From NCBI GenBank assembly GCA_910583735.1, contig CAJTXS010000005.1:22645-86644 (forward strand): a stretch of 64,000 nucleotides of DNA, in the 5' to 3' direction. The DNA comes from an uncultured Christensenella sp. GTDB lineage: Bacteria; Bacillota; Clostridia; Christensenellales; UBA3700. Shown in pieces: positions 8,740 through 17,844 of this stretch. Below the pieces are notes generated by a model, which worked only from the letters and a program-made list of their open reading frames with translations, made no database searches and had not been told where the DNA came from. The translations under genes and the position numbers were made by a program. The stretch's first letter is position 1. Every line of letters begins with the position of its first letter.

Positions 8740-9809
8740 ACGTCTCCCTCCTTGCCGTACCGTACGACCGTGCCCAATCTGCACTTGGGCGCGCTCATAC
8801 CCACATATACGCTCTTTCCCTGCGCTCTGAGTTCGTCGGCGCGGCGCATGACCTCGCAGGCATCGTCGCCCTCGCCGTATAGCAAAGCGATATCCACGGG
8901 CGGAGCAATGACCGCGGGCGCCGCCTCGAGATTGACGGCAAAGCCTATTGCCTGCGCCCTCTTGCCCAACTTCTCGGGCAGCTTGTCATACTGACCGCCC
9001 ACTATCACAGCCTTGGGATAGTCGCGTATAAATCCGTTGTATATAATTCCGTTGTAATAATCGAGATGGTTGACTACCGAGAAGTCCAATCTGACCTTAT
9101 CTCCGAGATTGCGCTTATCGAGTAAGTCGCATAAGCCCGTCAACTCGTCGAGCGCTCTCAGCGCCTCTTCGCCTACGGCGATATCTTTAAGCGCAGGCAG
9201 GACGTCCTTGGGCGCGCCGCTCATAGCGCACAGTGCCGACAGCGACGCCGCGACATCTTCGGATAAGCCTTCCTTAAGTGCGAGCGAGCGCAGATTGTGC
9301 GCGCTCTTGCTTGCTATCTCGTCGTATATCTTACCCTTGCACTCGGCAGCTACGGGCAGGGACGACACAATGCCGTGTATAAGTCCGCTGTGCGATATGT
9401 CGAGCACATAGCTGTCGCTGAGCATGGCGAGGCTCTTGACGATGAGTTCCACTATCTCCGCCATCGCGACGATGTCCACCTTACCTATCACCTCGACGCC
9501 CGTCTGCCTTATCTCCGCATAGCCGTCTTCGCCCGTCTGTCTGAAAACAGCCTCGTTATAATACAACTTCTCCCCGCAGTCATAGTCCGCCTTGGTATTG
9601 TTAATGATAGAAAGCGTAACGTCGGGACGGAGCGCAAGCAACTTGCCGTCGGCGCCGCCGAAGGTAATCACTCTCTTATCTGCGAGGAAGTCCATATTGT
9701 CTACATACAGAGCGTATTCCTCAAAGCGTCTCATGCGATACTTGCGGTATCCGTAGGACGCGTACAGCTCGCCGAGCGCGAGCGGCAATCTCTCTTCGCT
9801 GTAAGTCAT
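8733..9809 (-). CDS. hisZ: ATP phosphoribosyltransferase regulatory subunit HisZ
   Basis: HisRS-like paralogue that binds short HisG and gives it histidine feedback control. The 358 aa keep the class II synthetase core: motif 2-like KLYYNEAVFRQTGEDGYAEI, and YYNGIIYNGFIRD with the GGQYD loop. No anticodon-binding domain of usual length is seen. It starts the structural genes of the operon, overlapping yerC by 4 nt. HisZ rather than HisRS is supported by size and by the adjacent short hisG. Confidence 0.93.
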   Translation of the reverse strand: MTYSEERLPLALGELYASYGYRKYRMRRFEEYALYVDNMDFLADKRVITFGGADGKLLALRPDVTLSIINNTKADYDCGEKLYYNEAVFRQTGEDGYAEIRQTGVEVIGKVDIVAMAEIVELIVKSLAMLSDSYVLDISHSGLIHGIVSSLPVAAECKGKIYDEIASKSAHNLRSLALKEGLSEDVAASLSALCAMSGAPKDVLPALKDIAVGEEALRALDELTGLCDLLDKRNLGDKVRLDFSVVNHLDYYNGIIYNGFIRDYPKAVIVGGQYDKLPEKLGKRAQAIGFAVNLEAAPAVIAPPVDIALLYGEGDDACEVMRRADELRAQGKSVYVGMSAPKCRLGTVVRYGKEGDVC

Positions 9810-10084
9810 ACGTCCCTCTTAACGAATTTCGCATATCCGCCGCCGCCGTAATTGATACAGCGCGATACGCGGCTGAGCGTAGCGGACGAGATATCTATCT
9901 CTTCCGTAATCTGCGCGTAAGTCTTACCTTCGAGGAAGAGCTTGGCGGCATAAGCGCGCTGCGCCATCTGCTCGACCTCTTTATTGGTGCAAAGGTCGTC
10001 GAGCAAAATCTTGCAGTCTTCTCTGCTGCTTACCGATACGAGTATATCGTATAAATCTTCTTTAAGCTGAGCTATATTTTCCAA
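9806..10084 (-). CDS. TrpR-like regulator YerC/YecD family, probable histidine repressor
   Basis: A 92-aa TrpR-superfamily DNA-binding protein: helical N-terminus, a region around EQMAQRAYAAKLFLEGKTYAQI, and a helix-turn-helix around EEIDISSATLSRVSRCINYG. It is the first gene of the his operon and overlaps hisZ. It begins with TTG, placed by AGAGGTGA a few nt upstream. Comparative genomics of this family in Gram-positives has proposed a histidine-responsive repressor (HisR). The inverted repeat inside this operon's own promoter fits that. Family sure, effector inferred. Confidence 0.85.
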   Translation of the reverse strand: MENIAQLKEDLYDILVSVSSREDCKILLDDLCTNKEVEQMAQRAYAAKLFLEGKTYAQITEEIDISSATLSRVSRCINYGGGGYAKFVKRDV

Positions 10085-10106
10085 TTAAGTCACCTCTTGT
10101 TAATAA

Positions 10107-10135
10107 ATTATACTTTATTATGCTAAAGAAGTAAA
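10107..10135 (-). promoter_or_regulatory. Promoter of the his operon with putative repressor operator
   Basis: Minus-strand -35 TTTACT (10130-10135), 17-nt spacer, -10 TATAAT (10107-10112). The spacer is almost filled by a perfect inverted repeat CTTTA-N6-TAAAG at 10113-10128. A repressor there would block polymerase. The best candidate is the TrpR-like first gene of the operon. Confidence 0.75.
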
Positions 10136-10419
10136 GTGTTTTTATAAAATTAATTTTTACCTTTTTATCAATTTTTTTATCGTTAAATATTCCGAAATAA
10201 CGATAAGACGCGTTTGCATACAATCGACGCTGTTCAAGCCTATTAACCCTATATTAATTTATTGCCTCACGCCTTTAATTCGACTGTCTTTATCAATGAT
10301 TCGTTTAATCGGTATATGCGCTATTATAATGGATTATTATCAAACGCTTTACAAGCTATTGCGAGCAATAAATAAGCGGGGAAGCTATCCCCGCCGTAAA
10401 ATCCCAATTAAATTGACAA
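10136..10419. other. Gap between his promoter and P-II-like gene
   Basis: AT-rich intergenic DNA. Besides the his promoter (10107-10135) and the hairpin at 10376-10394 I see nothing: no T-box core, no histidine-rich leader peptide, no tRNA. Confidence 0.6.
10376..10394 (-). terminator. Terminator after the P-II-like / DUF1538 operon
   Basis: Minus-strand hairpin GCGGGGA-TAGCT-TCCCCGC followed by TTATTTATT, 26 nt beyond the P-II-like stop codon. Confidence 0.65.
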
Positions 10420-10839
10420 TTAATCTTTACCGCCTTCTGCGTCGCACTTGACGGGCTGCTCGGCAGCCTTATCGTCCGAGTCCGTCAAGGTAGCTGCGGG
10501 AGCTGCGTTGTTAATCTTACGCAGACCCACTATGCTGTCGACGGGCAAAGAGAACGTAATACCCGTGCCCTGTCCGCCCTCGAGGCTGTTGGCTATGGCT
10601 ATCTCGCGCATGATATCGCTGCGGATATCCTTAGGCGCAACGATAATGATAATATCCTTCTCCTGCTGGACGGTGATATTAAAGAACTGCATGGCTTCCT
10701 TACTGCCCGTGCCTCTTGCGTGCAAGACGGTGCCGCCCCTTGCGCCCTTGCTCTTGGCGGCGTCCATGACGCGCTCGGAAAAACCTCTGTCTACTACTGT
10801 GACTATCAGCTCGTAAACGATATCGTTGTTATCCATCAT
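10420..10839 (-). CDS. P-II-like signalling protein (long-tailed)
   Basis: A 139-aa ferredoxin-like-fold protein of the P-II superfamily: YELIVTVVDRGFSERVMDAAKSKGARGGTVLHARG is the first beta-alpha-beta unit. EKDIIIIVAPKDIRSDIMREI is the second, and GITFSLPVDSIVGL resembles the final beta strand of GlnB. A T-loop of classic GlnB sequence with the uridylylated Tyr is not seen. About 30 acidic/polar residues extend the C-terminus. It lies 1 nt into the second P-II-like gene and downstream of the DUF1538 protein, so it probably regulates that membrane protein. Ligand unknown. Confidence 0.8.
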   Translation of the reverse strand: MMDNNDIVYELIVTVVDRGFSERVMDAAKSKGARGGTVLHARGTGSKEAMQFFNITVQQEKDIIIIVAPKDIRSDIMREIAIANSLEGGQGTGITFSLPVDSIVGLRKINNAAPAATLTDSDDKAAEQPVKCDAEGGKD

Positions 10840-11180
10840 TATACCCTCCTGCCTTCTATCAAATCAATACTCTTGCGTCCGCACAGCGACGCAAGAGGGA
10901 CGGTAAATACTATCCCGCTGCCGCTGACGGTAAGCGAAAATATGTCTTCCGCCATACGCATAACTTCCTGCGCGATATCGCCGCGTATGAGCGCCATCGC
11001 AACGTCCTTATCCTTGGATGCAAGTCCCAACCACTGAAGTATTTCGCCGCCTGCAGTACCTGTACCCATCGCTACCGCGCTGCAGTACACGCCGCGAGCG
11101 GACAGCAGCTTTTCCATCTCGCTGCCCATACCTCTGTTGAGTATGGATATCAGCAACTTATATTCTCCGCGTTTAGCCAT
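10839..11180 (-). CDS. P-II-like signalling protein (short)
   Basis: 113 aa with the same fold pattern as its neighbour: YKLLISILNRGMGSEMEKLLSARGVYCSAVAMGTGTAG, then a KDVAMALIRGDIAQEVMRMAEDIF helix and GIVFTVPLASLCG. The two proteins are clearly homologous but divergent, so they may form a heteromeric sensor. It begins 10 nt after the DUF1538 gene and its stop overlaps the next start. No uridylylation or ADP-ribosylation site is recognisable. Confidence 0.78.
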   Translation of the reverse strand: MAKRGEYKLLISILNRGMGSEMEKLLSARGVYCSAVAMGTGTAGGEILQWLGLASKDKDVAMALIRGDIAQEVMRMAEDIFSLTVSGSGIVFTVPLASLCGRKSIDLIEGRRV

Positions 11181-11190
11181 ACCTCTCTCC

Positions 11191-12723
11191 TTACTCGTCG
11201 AACTCTATTATTTCCAAATCAAGACCTTCGATAGCCTTGTTAGTCTGAACAGGCGCATTGCGAGCGGCTCTGCGAGACTTGATCACGCCGACCAAGCCGA
11301 GTATCTGTATCGTAAGCAGTGGCGTCATGGCAATAAGCGCTACAGTGCCGAAAGCGTCCGTAAGCACATTGCGTCCCAACGCGTCCGCAACTCCGATGAT
11401 GAGCGGCAGAATGAATGTGGACGCCATAGGTCCGCTGGCAACTCCGCCGCTGTCGAAGGCAATAGCCGTAAATACCTTGGGCACGGCAAACGTGAGCGCG
11501 AGCGCAATCGCATATCCCGGAGCGATGAACCACCATAAAGATACGCCGTACATCGCCCTGATTACGCCTATCAGCAGCGCCACCGCCATACCGAACATGA
11601 GCGCGAGCATGACGCTCCTGCGCTTGATTGTGCCGGTTGTAATCTCTTCGACCTGCTTGGTAAGCACGTGGACGGCGGGCTCTGCAAATACTATAAAGAA
11701 TCCCACCACTACGCCGAGCGGCATGAGCAGCCACGAATACTTTGAATTGGCTATCGTGTGTCCGAGCACGCTGCCCGCCTCGGAAAATCCGTACTTGACG
11801 CCCGTCAAGAATATTATCAAGCCCAAGTACACATAGAGCAATCCCGACAGAATAACCGCGACTTTCTTCTTGGGCAAGCGCAGCTTAGCGAATTGGAATA
11901 TCAAAAATACCGCGACAACAGGCGCAATTGCGATAGATACCTCTTGCAGGCAGCCGAGCAGCACCGAACCGAACGCTCCGCCCGAGCTCTCTATAATCAT
12001 CTCGCCGCCGGGGAAGAAGAGTCCGAGCAACATAACCGCTATAAGCGGACCTACCGAGCACAGCGCTACTATACCGAAGTTATCTTCCGCCTTGTTGTCT
12101 CCTCTCACCGACGCTATACCTATACCGAAAGCCATTACGAAAGGCACAGTGATAGGTCCCGTAGTCACGCCGCCGCTGTCAAAAGCTACCGCCAGAAACT
12201 CGGGATTGACCACCTGCAAAATTATAGCCAATATAAAGACGAGCGCATACGAGCCGAGCAAGAGATAATTGAGCTTAAATCCGAATACTCCGCGAAGCAC
12301 GGATATTATAAGAAAGAATCCCACGCCCACCGCGACGGGGAATACAAGCAAAAGCTTGCTGCCGAATACCGCCTCCAGCTGTCCCGCGAGCACCCACAGA
12401 TCGGGCTCGGCGACGGTGACAGCTATGCCGAGTATCAGGCTGATAATCATAACGACGACGAGCTGACGCGCCGCACTGCTCTTGCCCTGCTTGAGCTTCT
12501 GCTTATTGATGAGCTTAGAACCTATATTCTCGCCTATCGTGATCATGGATATGTCCACGCCCAAAGAAAAGAGCGTGATACCCGCCACGATCATTATGAA
12601 TCCTATTACGAAATTGATTATTACGGACTTATCGACGCCGAATGAAAACAACAATATCAGCACTATCGCCGATACGGGCGCTACGCTGATAAGAGCTTCT
12701 TTCAGTTTATGCAAAAGTTTCAT
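11191..12723 (-). CDS. DUF1538 family membrane protein (duplicated domain)
   Basis: 510-aa polytopic membrane protein made of two related halves. Each half carries a GxFxGS/AFDSGGV-type signature: residues ~178-205 include VAFDSGGVTTGPITVPFV, and the second half has IAFDSGGVASGPMASTFI. Other recurring pieces are SLGVDISMITIGENIG and FAEPAVHVLTKQVEEIT. The repeat suggests an inverted-repeat transporter or channel, but substrate and mechanism are not known. Co-transcription with two P-II-like genes argues for control by a small-molecule signal, as with AmtB-GlnK. Family recognition is firm; function is not. Confidence 0.85.
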   Translation of the reverse strand: MKLLHKLKEALISVAPVSAIVLILLFSFGVDKSVIINFVIGFIMIVAGITLFSLGVDISMITIGENIGSKLINKQKLKQGKSSAARQLVVVMIISLILGIAVTVAEPDLWVLAGQLEAVFGSKLLLVFPVAVGVGFFLIISVLRGVFGFKLNYLLLGSYALVFILAIILQVVNPEFLAVAFDSGGVTTGPITVPFVMAFGIGIASVRGDNKAEDNFGIVALCSVGPLIAVMLLGLFFPGGEMIIESSGGAFGSVLLGCLQEVSIAIAPVVAVFLIFQFAKLRLPKKKVAVILSGLLYVYLGLIIFLTGVKYGFSEAGSVLGHTIANSKYSWLLMPLGVVVGFFIVFAEPAVHVLTKQVEEITTGTIKRRSVMLALMFGMAVALLIGVIRAMYGVSLWWFIAPGYAIALALTFAVPKVFTAIAFDSGGVASGPMASTFILPLIIGVADALGRNVLTDAFGTVALIAMTPLLTIQILGLVGVIKSRRAARNAPVQTNKAIEGLDLEIIEFDE

Positions 12724-12796
12724 CTACACTATCCCTTTATGCCGATGTTATCCGTGTTATATATGCGATTTAGACGTACGGCGTTACCGCATAGCG

Positions 12797-12824
12797 CAAT
12801 AAGACGCGAAGTCGCGTCTTATTG
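12797..12824. terminator. Perfect hairpin after the hydrogenase operon
   Basis: A 13-bp perfect palindrome (CAATAAGACGCGA / TCGCGTCTTATTG) with a 2-nt centre, between the group B hydrogenase stop (12946) and the DUF1538 start. T-rich ends lie inside the stem. Probably terminates minus-strand transcription. Confidence 0.55.
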
Positions 12825-12945
12825 TATAATACAGTCGACATATTTCGCAACCTTTTTAGCTGATAATAATACCGACAGATATATTTTATCAGTAATATTT
12901 CGGTCCATGCAATTAAGAATCCGAGCCTTACGTATCTTTGGCTTA

Positions 12946-14397
12946 TTAATTCGAATTCCTATCGTCTTCCGCCTGCAAACTCATCTTGTACAGCTTGACA
13001 GAGCCGTCGATATTCTTTTCCTTAGCGGACTGACCGTACTTGTCTACGTCTATCATATTCTTCATGCCGTGATGGAGACAGAGCGCGCCGTTGATACATC
13101 CGCCGTCGCAAGCCATGCCCTCAAAGAAGTTCTCGGCAGACTTACCCATCTTTAGCTTGAGCAAATTAACTCTGCACTGATCTATGCCGCTCATGGCTAT
13201 CGGGTTGATACCCGTCACGCCCATGGACTCGCCTACAGCCTTTATGCCCTGCGCTATGCCGCACGACTTGGCGAATATCCTGCCGTAATACGAAGCATTG
13301 TCAAGCGGAGTGCCCTCCAGCGCGGTAACGTCCACGTCGCGCGCATCGAGGAACGCCTGTAACTCCTCGAAGGAAATAACGCAGTCCACGGCTCCGTCCG
13401 TCTTAGGCATTCTGAACTCCATCTTCTTACTCGTACAAGGTCCGATAAATACTACCTTGGCGGTAGGGTCGGTGCGCTTGATGAGCTTAGCCGCCTCCAC
13501 CATAGGAGAATTGGACGAGGAAATATATTGCCTCAGCTCGGGGAAGTTCTTCTCAACGAACATGACGAAGGAAGGACAGCACGACGTTGTCATAACGCCC
13601 TTCTCCTTAAACTCTTCCGCCTCGTGATACAGCACGATATCCGCGCCGAGCGCCGCCTCCGTGACCTGATGGAAGCCGAGCATCTTGATACCCGTGATTA
13701 CCTGCTCTATCGCCGCATACTTGAATTGGCTGACTATCGCGGGAGCAATCACCGCATGCACCTTATACTTGGCGCCGCCCTCCGACTTCTTGAGCAAATC
13801 TATGCAGTCGAGTATGTAAGACTTATCCTGTATGGCTCCGAAAGGACACTGATAGACGCATGCGCCGCACATGATGCACTTAGAGAAGTCTATACGAGCC
13901 TTCTTGTCCTCGTTCATGCTGATGGCTTTCACCTTGCAACTCATCATACAAGGACGCTGCTGGTGAATGATTGCGTTGTACGGACATGCCTGTACGCACT
14001 TGCCGCACTCGATACATTTATCTTTGTCGATAATGGGCTTGTTGTTGACCACGGTAATAGCGCCCTTGGGGCAGACGTGATAACACATATGATTGAGACA
14101 GCCTCTGCAAGCGGGCGTGACGTAAATACCGCCGATAGGACACTCGTCGCACGCCTCGTCGATGACTTCTATGACGTTGGGGTCGCTCTTGTTGCCGCCT
14201 TTAGCCATACGGATACGCTCTTGCAATATCGCCCTCTCTTTATAAATACAGCACCTCATCGTAGCCTTGGGACCGGGGACAATCTTCTTGGGAATATCCG
14301 TATAGATGTCGTCCATGTCGCCGTTGTATGCGCTGCGGATGAGCTCTTTGAGCACCTCGTACTTCAGCTCCTGTATCTTAGTATCGAATTTATTCAT
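12946..14397 (-). CDS. [FeFe]-hydrogenase, group B type
   Basis: 483 aa. The N-terminal part carries several ferredoxin-like cysteine sets (CRGCLNHMCYHVCP, CIECGKCVQACPYNAI, CIMCGACVYQCPFGAI) for accessory [4Fe-4S] clusters. The catalytic domain shows the H-cluster motifs TSCCPSF, IGPCTSKKMEF and EGMACDGGCINGA, in group B rather than group A form. It is soluble, with no signal peptide or membrane segment. Proton/hydrogen turnover with ferredoxin is expected from homology. It is the last of five co-directional genes that begin with a 2Fe-2S ferredoxin and a sensory hydrogenase, so it may be the output or partner of that sensor. A role other than H2 metabolism cannot be excluded. Confidence 0.88.
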   Translation of the reverse strand: MNKFDTKIQELKYEVLKELIRSAYNGDMDDIYTDIPKKIVPGPKATMRCCIYKERAILQERIRMAKGGNKSDPNVIEVIDEACDECPIGGIYVTPACRGCLNHMCYHVCPKGAITVVNNKPIIDKDKCIECGKCVQACPYNAIIHQQRPCMMSCKVKAISMNEDKKARIDFSKCIMCGACVYQCPFGAIQDKSYILDCIDLLKKSEGGAKYKVHAVIAPAIVSQFKYAAIEQVITGIKMLGFHQVTEAALGADIVLYHEAEEFKEKGVMTTSCCPSFVMFVEKNFPELRQYISSSNSPMVEAAKLIKRTDPTAKVVFIGPCTSKKMEFRMPKTDGAVDCVISFEELQAFLDARDVDVTALEGTPLDNASYYGRIFAKSCGIAQGIKAVGESMGVTGINPIAMSGIDQCRVNLLKLKMGKSAENFFEGMACDGGCINGALCLHHGMKNMIDVDKYGQSAKEKNIDGSVKLYKMSLQAEDDRNSN

Positions 14398-14421
14398 ATT
14401 TCTGTCGCTCCCAGCCGAAAA

Positions 14422-14982
14422 TTATATTTTTATATGTTCGCTCGCTATCTCTTTGCGAGACATGAGCTCTTTAAGCGTAAGTGTACCGTCCTCTAACACG
14501 AGATAGCTGTGCGCGCTGCCTCCCTTGGGTAAAGACACGCTGCCCGCGTTGGCAATCAAGACGCTCTTGCCGTCAATCGTCTTTACGCGAGATATGCTCC
14601 CCTCGTGGAAGTGTCCGTATATCAGCGCGTCGCCGCAAGATAATGGAATATTATCTTTATTATACACATGTCCGTGCGTAAGCGTAATCTTGACGCCGCC
14701 GTCGAATATGCAGCAACTGTCGGTAAAGCCGAACTCGGATATCAGTAAATCCACTTCGCTGTCGCAATTACCCTTAACTACCGTAAGCTTGTCTGCCAAC
14801 GCGTTGAGCATATTCGCCACCTCGAGCGGCGCATATTCGGATGTGACGGGATTGCGCGGTCCGGGATTGTATATATCGCCGAGCAGTATCAACTGTTCCG
14901 CTCCCTCGGCGCGGAAAGCCTCTATCAGCAAAGACGCGTATCTTGCGTTGCCGTGTATGTCCGATGCTATGACGTACTTCAT
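14422..14982 (-). CDS. YfcE-type metallophosphoesterase
   Basis: 186 aa with the calcineurin-like metal motifs ASDIHGN, LLGDIYNPGPRN, KGNCDSEVD and the later ITLTHGHVY and IYGHFHEG His motifs. This matches the YfcE/MJ0936 family of small phosphodiesterases. It lies between the SpoIIE-type phosphatase (10 nt) and the group B hydrogenase (24 nt). Substrate unknown; the operon position could link it to nucleotide signalling, which is only a guess. Confidence 0.88.
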   Translation of the reverse strand: MKYVIASDIHGNARYASLLIEAFRAEGAEQLILLGDIYNPGPRNPVTSEYAPLEVANMLNALADKLTVVKGNCDSEVDLLISEFGFTDSCCIFDGGVKITLTHGHVYNKDNIPLSCGDALIYGHFHEGSISRVKTIDGKSVLIANAGSVSLPKGGSAHSYLVLEDGTLTLKELMSRKEIASEHIKI

Positions 14983-14992
14983 ACTCTTAATC

Positions 14993-16153
14993 CTAATTAT
15001 ATTCTATATCCACTCTCTTGCCCATTGACTTGAGATTGTCGGCGAGTTTCTCGACCAACTTAAGTTTCATTGTTATGTCGATAGGCAAGCCCTTGTGCGC
15101 TATATTAGCGCTCTGCCCCACCAGAAAATGTATGTCCGTAGCCTGCTCGAATAACAAGTTGGCAAGCAGCGAAGCTCCGTCTCGCTTGTCGTAATACTTG
15201 GGCGAGAGGTCGCTGGTACTGTTATACTTCTCGGCAAGCTCGAGCAGTCTGCGCAGTGTGATTACGCCCTCGGTGGTAAGGTCTATGCCGTCTATATGTC
15301 CGATAGGCGGGATGTCCTTGTCTACGAATTCGAGCACCGTATCCACACTCTTGCCCAGATACCTTGCCACTATCTGCGACGTAGTGCCTCCGCACACCGC
15401 CTTCTTACCGTCGTAGCTCATCAGCTTGGACACGCAATAGTCGTCCATATCCTTATTGACTGGCGCGCCTACCATAATCGCAACCTGCATGCTCTTGCGA
15501 AGTTTGACCGCGGCTACGGTGGTATCGTCGCCCGGCTCGTTCATATATAAATCGTTACACGCTCCCGCAAGCTGGCAAGCTACCGCCTTAGCGGTCATGC
15601 GCGGCTCGATTACTCTGTCCAGATACTCCATTACCTCGGGACGCTGCCATCCGAAGTTGAGCAGCATACCTATGCCGGCATGGATTACGCCGTCGCTCAT
15701 AAAGACGATGATATCGCCCTCTTGCATGTTAAGATCGCTCTTATATACCTTCTTGCCGAGCACGCACATCTCTTTACGCTCGATATCGCGGCACTTGCCG
15801 TTGCTGAAGTATATGGCGGGGGGATTGTCGAACTCGAACATCACTCCCTTGCCCTCGTCGTCGATATGCACTACGGTAAATGTAGCATACGCAACATTGC
15901 GCACTTTGCATACGGGAAGCGTCTCGAGAATGGTCTCGACGCAGTCCTCTATGGATATCTCGCTCGCAACCATGGTGCACAGTATCTTGGAGGTGAGCAT
16001 GGAGAGGATATTGGCCTTAACGCCGCTGCCCATGCCGTCGGCGAGCACTACCGTGGTATGCTTACCGTCCGTGTATGTCTGGACGTTGTCGCCGCATAGC
16101 TCCTCGCCCTTTTTGTTGAGCGAGCTGTATCCGTATTCCAGCGTGACTGACAT
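14993..16153 (-). CDS. SpoIIE-type (PP2C-like) serine phosphatase of the hydrogenase operon
   Basis: 386 aa. The first ~220 residues are a PPM/SpoIIE phosphatase domain: metal motifs VVLADGMGSGVKAN and FMSDGVIHAG, ending GDDTTVAAVKL. The remaining ~160 residues (IMVGAPVNKDMDDYCV onward) are a separate C-terminal region that starts after the phosphatase core. It follows the sensory hydrogenase by 8 nt. PP2C-type phosphatases beside group C hydrogenases are a known arrangement, so it probably relays the redox/H2 signal by dephosphorylating a partner. This is not sporulation SpoIIE: it lacks the ten membrane segments. Confidence 0.87.
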   Translation of the reverse strand: MSVTLEYGYSSLNKKGEELCGDNVQTYTDGKHTTVVLADGMGSGVKANILSMLTSKILCTMVASEISIEDCVETILETLPVCKVRNVAYATFTVVHIDDEGKGVMFEFDNPPAIYFSNGKCRDIERKEMCVLGKKVYKSDLNMQEGDIIVFMSDGVIHAGIGMLLNFGWQRPEVMEYLDRVIEPRMTAKAVACQLAGACNDLYMNEPGDDTTVAAVKLRKSMQVAIMVGAPVNKDMDDYCVSKLMSYDGKKAVCGGTTSQIVARYLGKSVDTVLEFVDKDIPPIGHIDGIDLTTEGVITLRRLLELAEKYNSTSDLSPKYYDKRDGASLLANLLFEQATDIHFLVGQSANIAHKGLPIDITMKLKLVEKLADNLKSMGKRVDIEYN

Positions 16154-16161
16154 ATGAGGCG

Positions 16162-17844
16162 TTACTCCTCCCTCTGCAGCATCTTCTTGAGTTTAAGAAG
16201 AGCGACCTTGGTCTCGGCTGTGGTCTCTCCGAGCAGCGAAGCTATCTCCTGCGCGACCATCATCTGCTTCTTAATCACGGCGTCTGTGGTAGTGAGCGTC
16301 TCTGTCGCAAGGTTGTGCAACTTCTCCTCGTACTCCACCTGCGTGGTGATATCTTTTAGAATGGCAAAGAGCACCTTATGCTCGGCAAGCACTACCGCGT
16401 TAACCTCCGCATAAGTGTCGGTCTTAGCCACGTGCACGCATTTACGCATGAAGCCCTTGCCCGAGCGGAACGCGTTGATATACTCGGTGGGGTCCTCGAA
16501 GTCTACGAGCAGCATCCCCTTGGGGTCCCGCTCCGTAACTCCCCAGATACGCTTAGCCTTGTTGTTCATCTGCATGACGCGCATATCGCCGTCGATGACG
16601 AGTATACCGTTGGGGCTGTTCTCGATTATCTCGTAAGACAGCGACTCCGCCTTCTGTCTCATATAAGGCAAGCACATATATTCGTCGGCAAAGCCGTTGG
16701 CGACCGCCCAAGCCTTCTGCCTGCAACTGTCATAGCCGCATGCGCCGCAGTTGAGCTGATTCTCGGGTTTATCTCTGCCCGTCTTAGCCATAATGGCGAG
16801 CAAACGCTCCTCGCTCACGTCAAAGCCCGACGCGTGTTCCTTCTTATGCAGCGTACGCATAGAGAGCGCAGAGGTATCGGCAATAACCTTGTCGGCGTTG
16901 CCTACTCCCGCATATGCTCTTATCTCCTCGTTAGCCTTAATCGAGCCGCCCTTGCAAGCGATGGCGCAAGGTCCGTTGATACATGCATGTTCGCAGGCGT
17001 TGAGCTCGAGGAATATGCCGTCCATATCCTCTATGTTCTCAAGCACTTCCTTACAGCGCTCTACGCCGTCCGCGCTGAGATACTCATATCCCTCGGGATA
17101 CTGTCCGAACGACTTGATTACGCCTCTCGGTACAGGGAAAAATCTTGCGCGCAGCTTCTCTCTGTCCTGCGAAGATAAGTCGTTATTTAATTCTATTCCC
17201 TTATCCTTGAGCAGGGCCAGCGTCTCCTCGAATGTGAGCACGCCGTCGATGACGCCGCTCTCGGCAGCCTCTCTCTTCTTGGCTATGCAAGGTCCGATAA
17301 ATACGACTTTCGCATTATCGGCAGCTTGCTTAATCATCTTGCCGTGCGCCACCATAGGCGAAACAACGGGCGAGAGATATTTAAGCGCGCCGGGGTAATA
17401 CATCTTGATCAAGCTGTTGACTGCGGGACAGCACGAGGTAATATAGTTGCGATACTTGCCGCCCCTAAGATCCTCGCGGAAGCATTCCACTACCGCAGCG
17501 GCGCCCACCGCCGTCTCCTGCGCCCCCGCAAAGCCCAGTCTGATAAGCGCGTCCTCGAGCACCGTAAAGTCCTTTATGCCGAGACTGGATACAAAAGACG
17601 GCGCGACGGAAGCATATACATTGCCGCCCGCGAGCAACGCCTCGACCTCAGCCCTCTCGCTGTGGACTACCTTGGCGTTCTGATGGCATACAAGCGTACA
17701 CTTGCCGCACAGTATGCAGCGCTCCTCGATGACTTTAGCCTGATGATTGGTGACCTCGATAGCCTTGACGGGACAGCCGCGCAGACATCTGTAGCAGTCC
17801 TTGCAGTTTGCCTTCTTAAACTCGAGGTACTGGCGCCCGCTCAT
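16162..17844 (-). CDS. Group C (sensory) [FeFe]-hydrogenase with PAS domain
   Basis: 560 aa. Order: two ferredoxin-type [4Fe-4S] motifs (CKDCYRCLRGCPVKAI, CILCGKCTLVCH). Next the H-cluster domain with TSCCPAVNS, IGPCIAKKRE and NACEHACINGP. Then a further four-Cys cluster (NCGACGYDSCRQKAWAV...CLPY, about residues 375-410), a PAS domain (~415-520, ENSPNGILVIDGDMRVMQMN) and a short C-terminal helix. NACEHAC in place of the catalytic MACxxGC-type motif is what marks sensory rather than bulk hydrogenases. It overlaps the 2Fe-2S ferredoxin gene by 4 nt and precedes the phosphatase, so it probably senses H2 or redox state and sets phosphatase activity. Confidence 0.88.
   Translation of the reverse strand: MSGRQYLEFKKANCKDCYRCLRGCPVKAIEVTNHQAKVIEERCILCGKCTLVCHQNAKVVHSERAEVEALLAGGNVYASVAPSFVSSLGIKDFTVLEDALIRLGFAGAQETAVGAAAVVECFREDLRGGKYRNYITSCCPAVNSLIKMYYPGALKYLSPVVSPMVAHGKMIKQAADNAKVVFIGPCIAKKREAAESGVIDGVLTFEETLALLKDKGIELNNDLSSQDREKLRARFFPVPRGVIKSFGQYPEGYEYLSADGVERCKEVLENIEDMDGIFLELNACEHACINGPCAIACKGGSIKANEEIRAYAGVGNADKVIADTSALSMRTLHKKEHASGFDVSEERLLAIMAKTGRDKPENQLNCGACGYDSCRQKAWAVANGFADEYMCLPYMRQKAESLSYEIIENSPNGILVIDGDMRVMQMNNKAKRIWGVTERDPKGMLLVDFEDPTEYINAFRSGKGFMRKCVHVAKTDTYAEVNAVVLAEHKVLFAILKDITTQVEYEEKLHNLATETLTTTDAVIKKQMMVAQEIASLLGETTAETKVALLKLKKMLQREE

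Noticed and set aside
10085..10419. T-box or histidine leader-peptide attenuator before the his operon
   Set aside because: No T-box core sequence, no His-codon-rich small ORF, and the promoter lies about 20 nt from the start codon, leaving no room.
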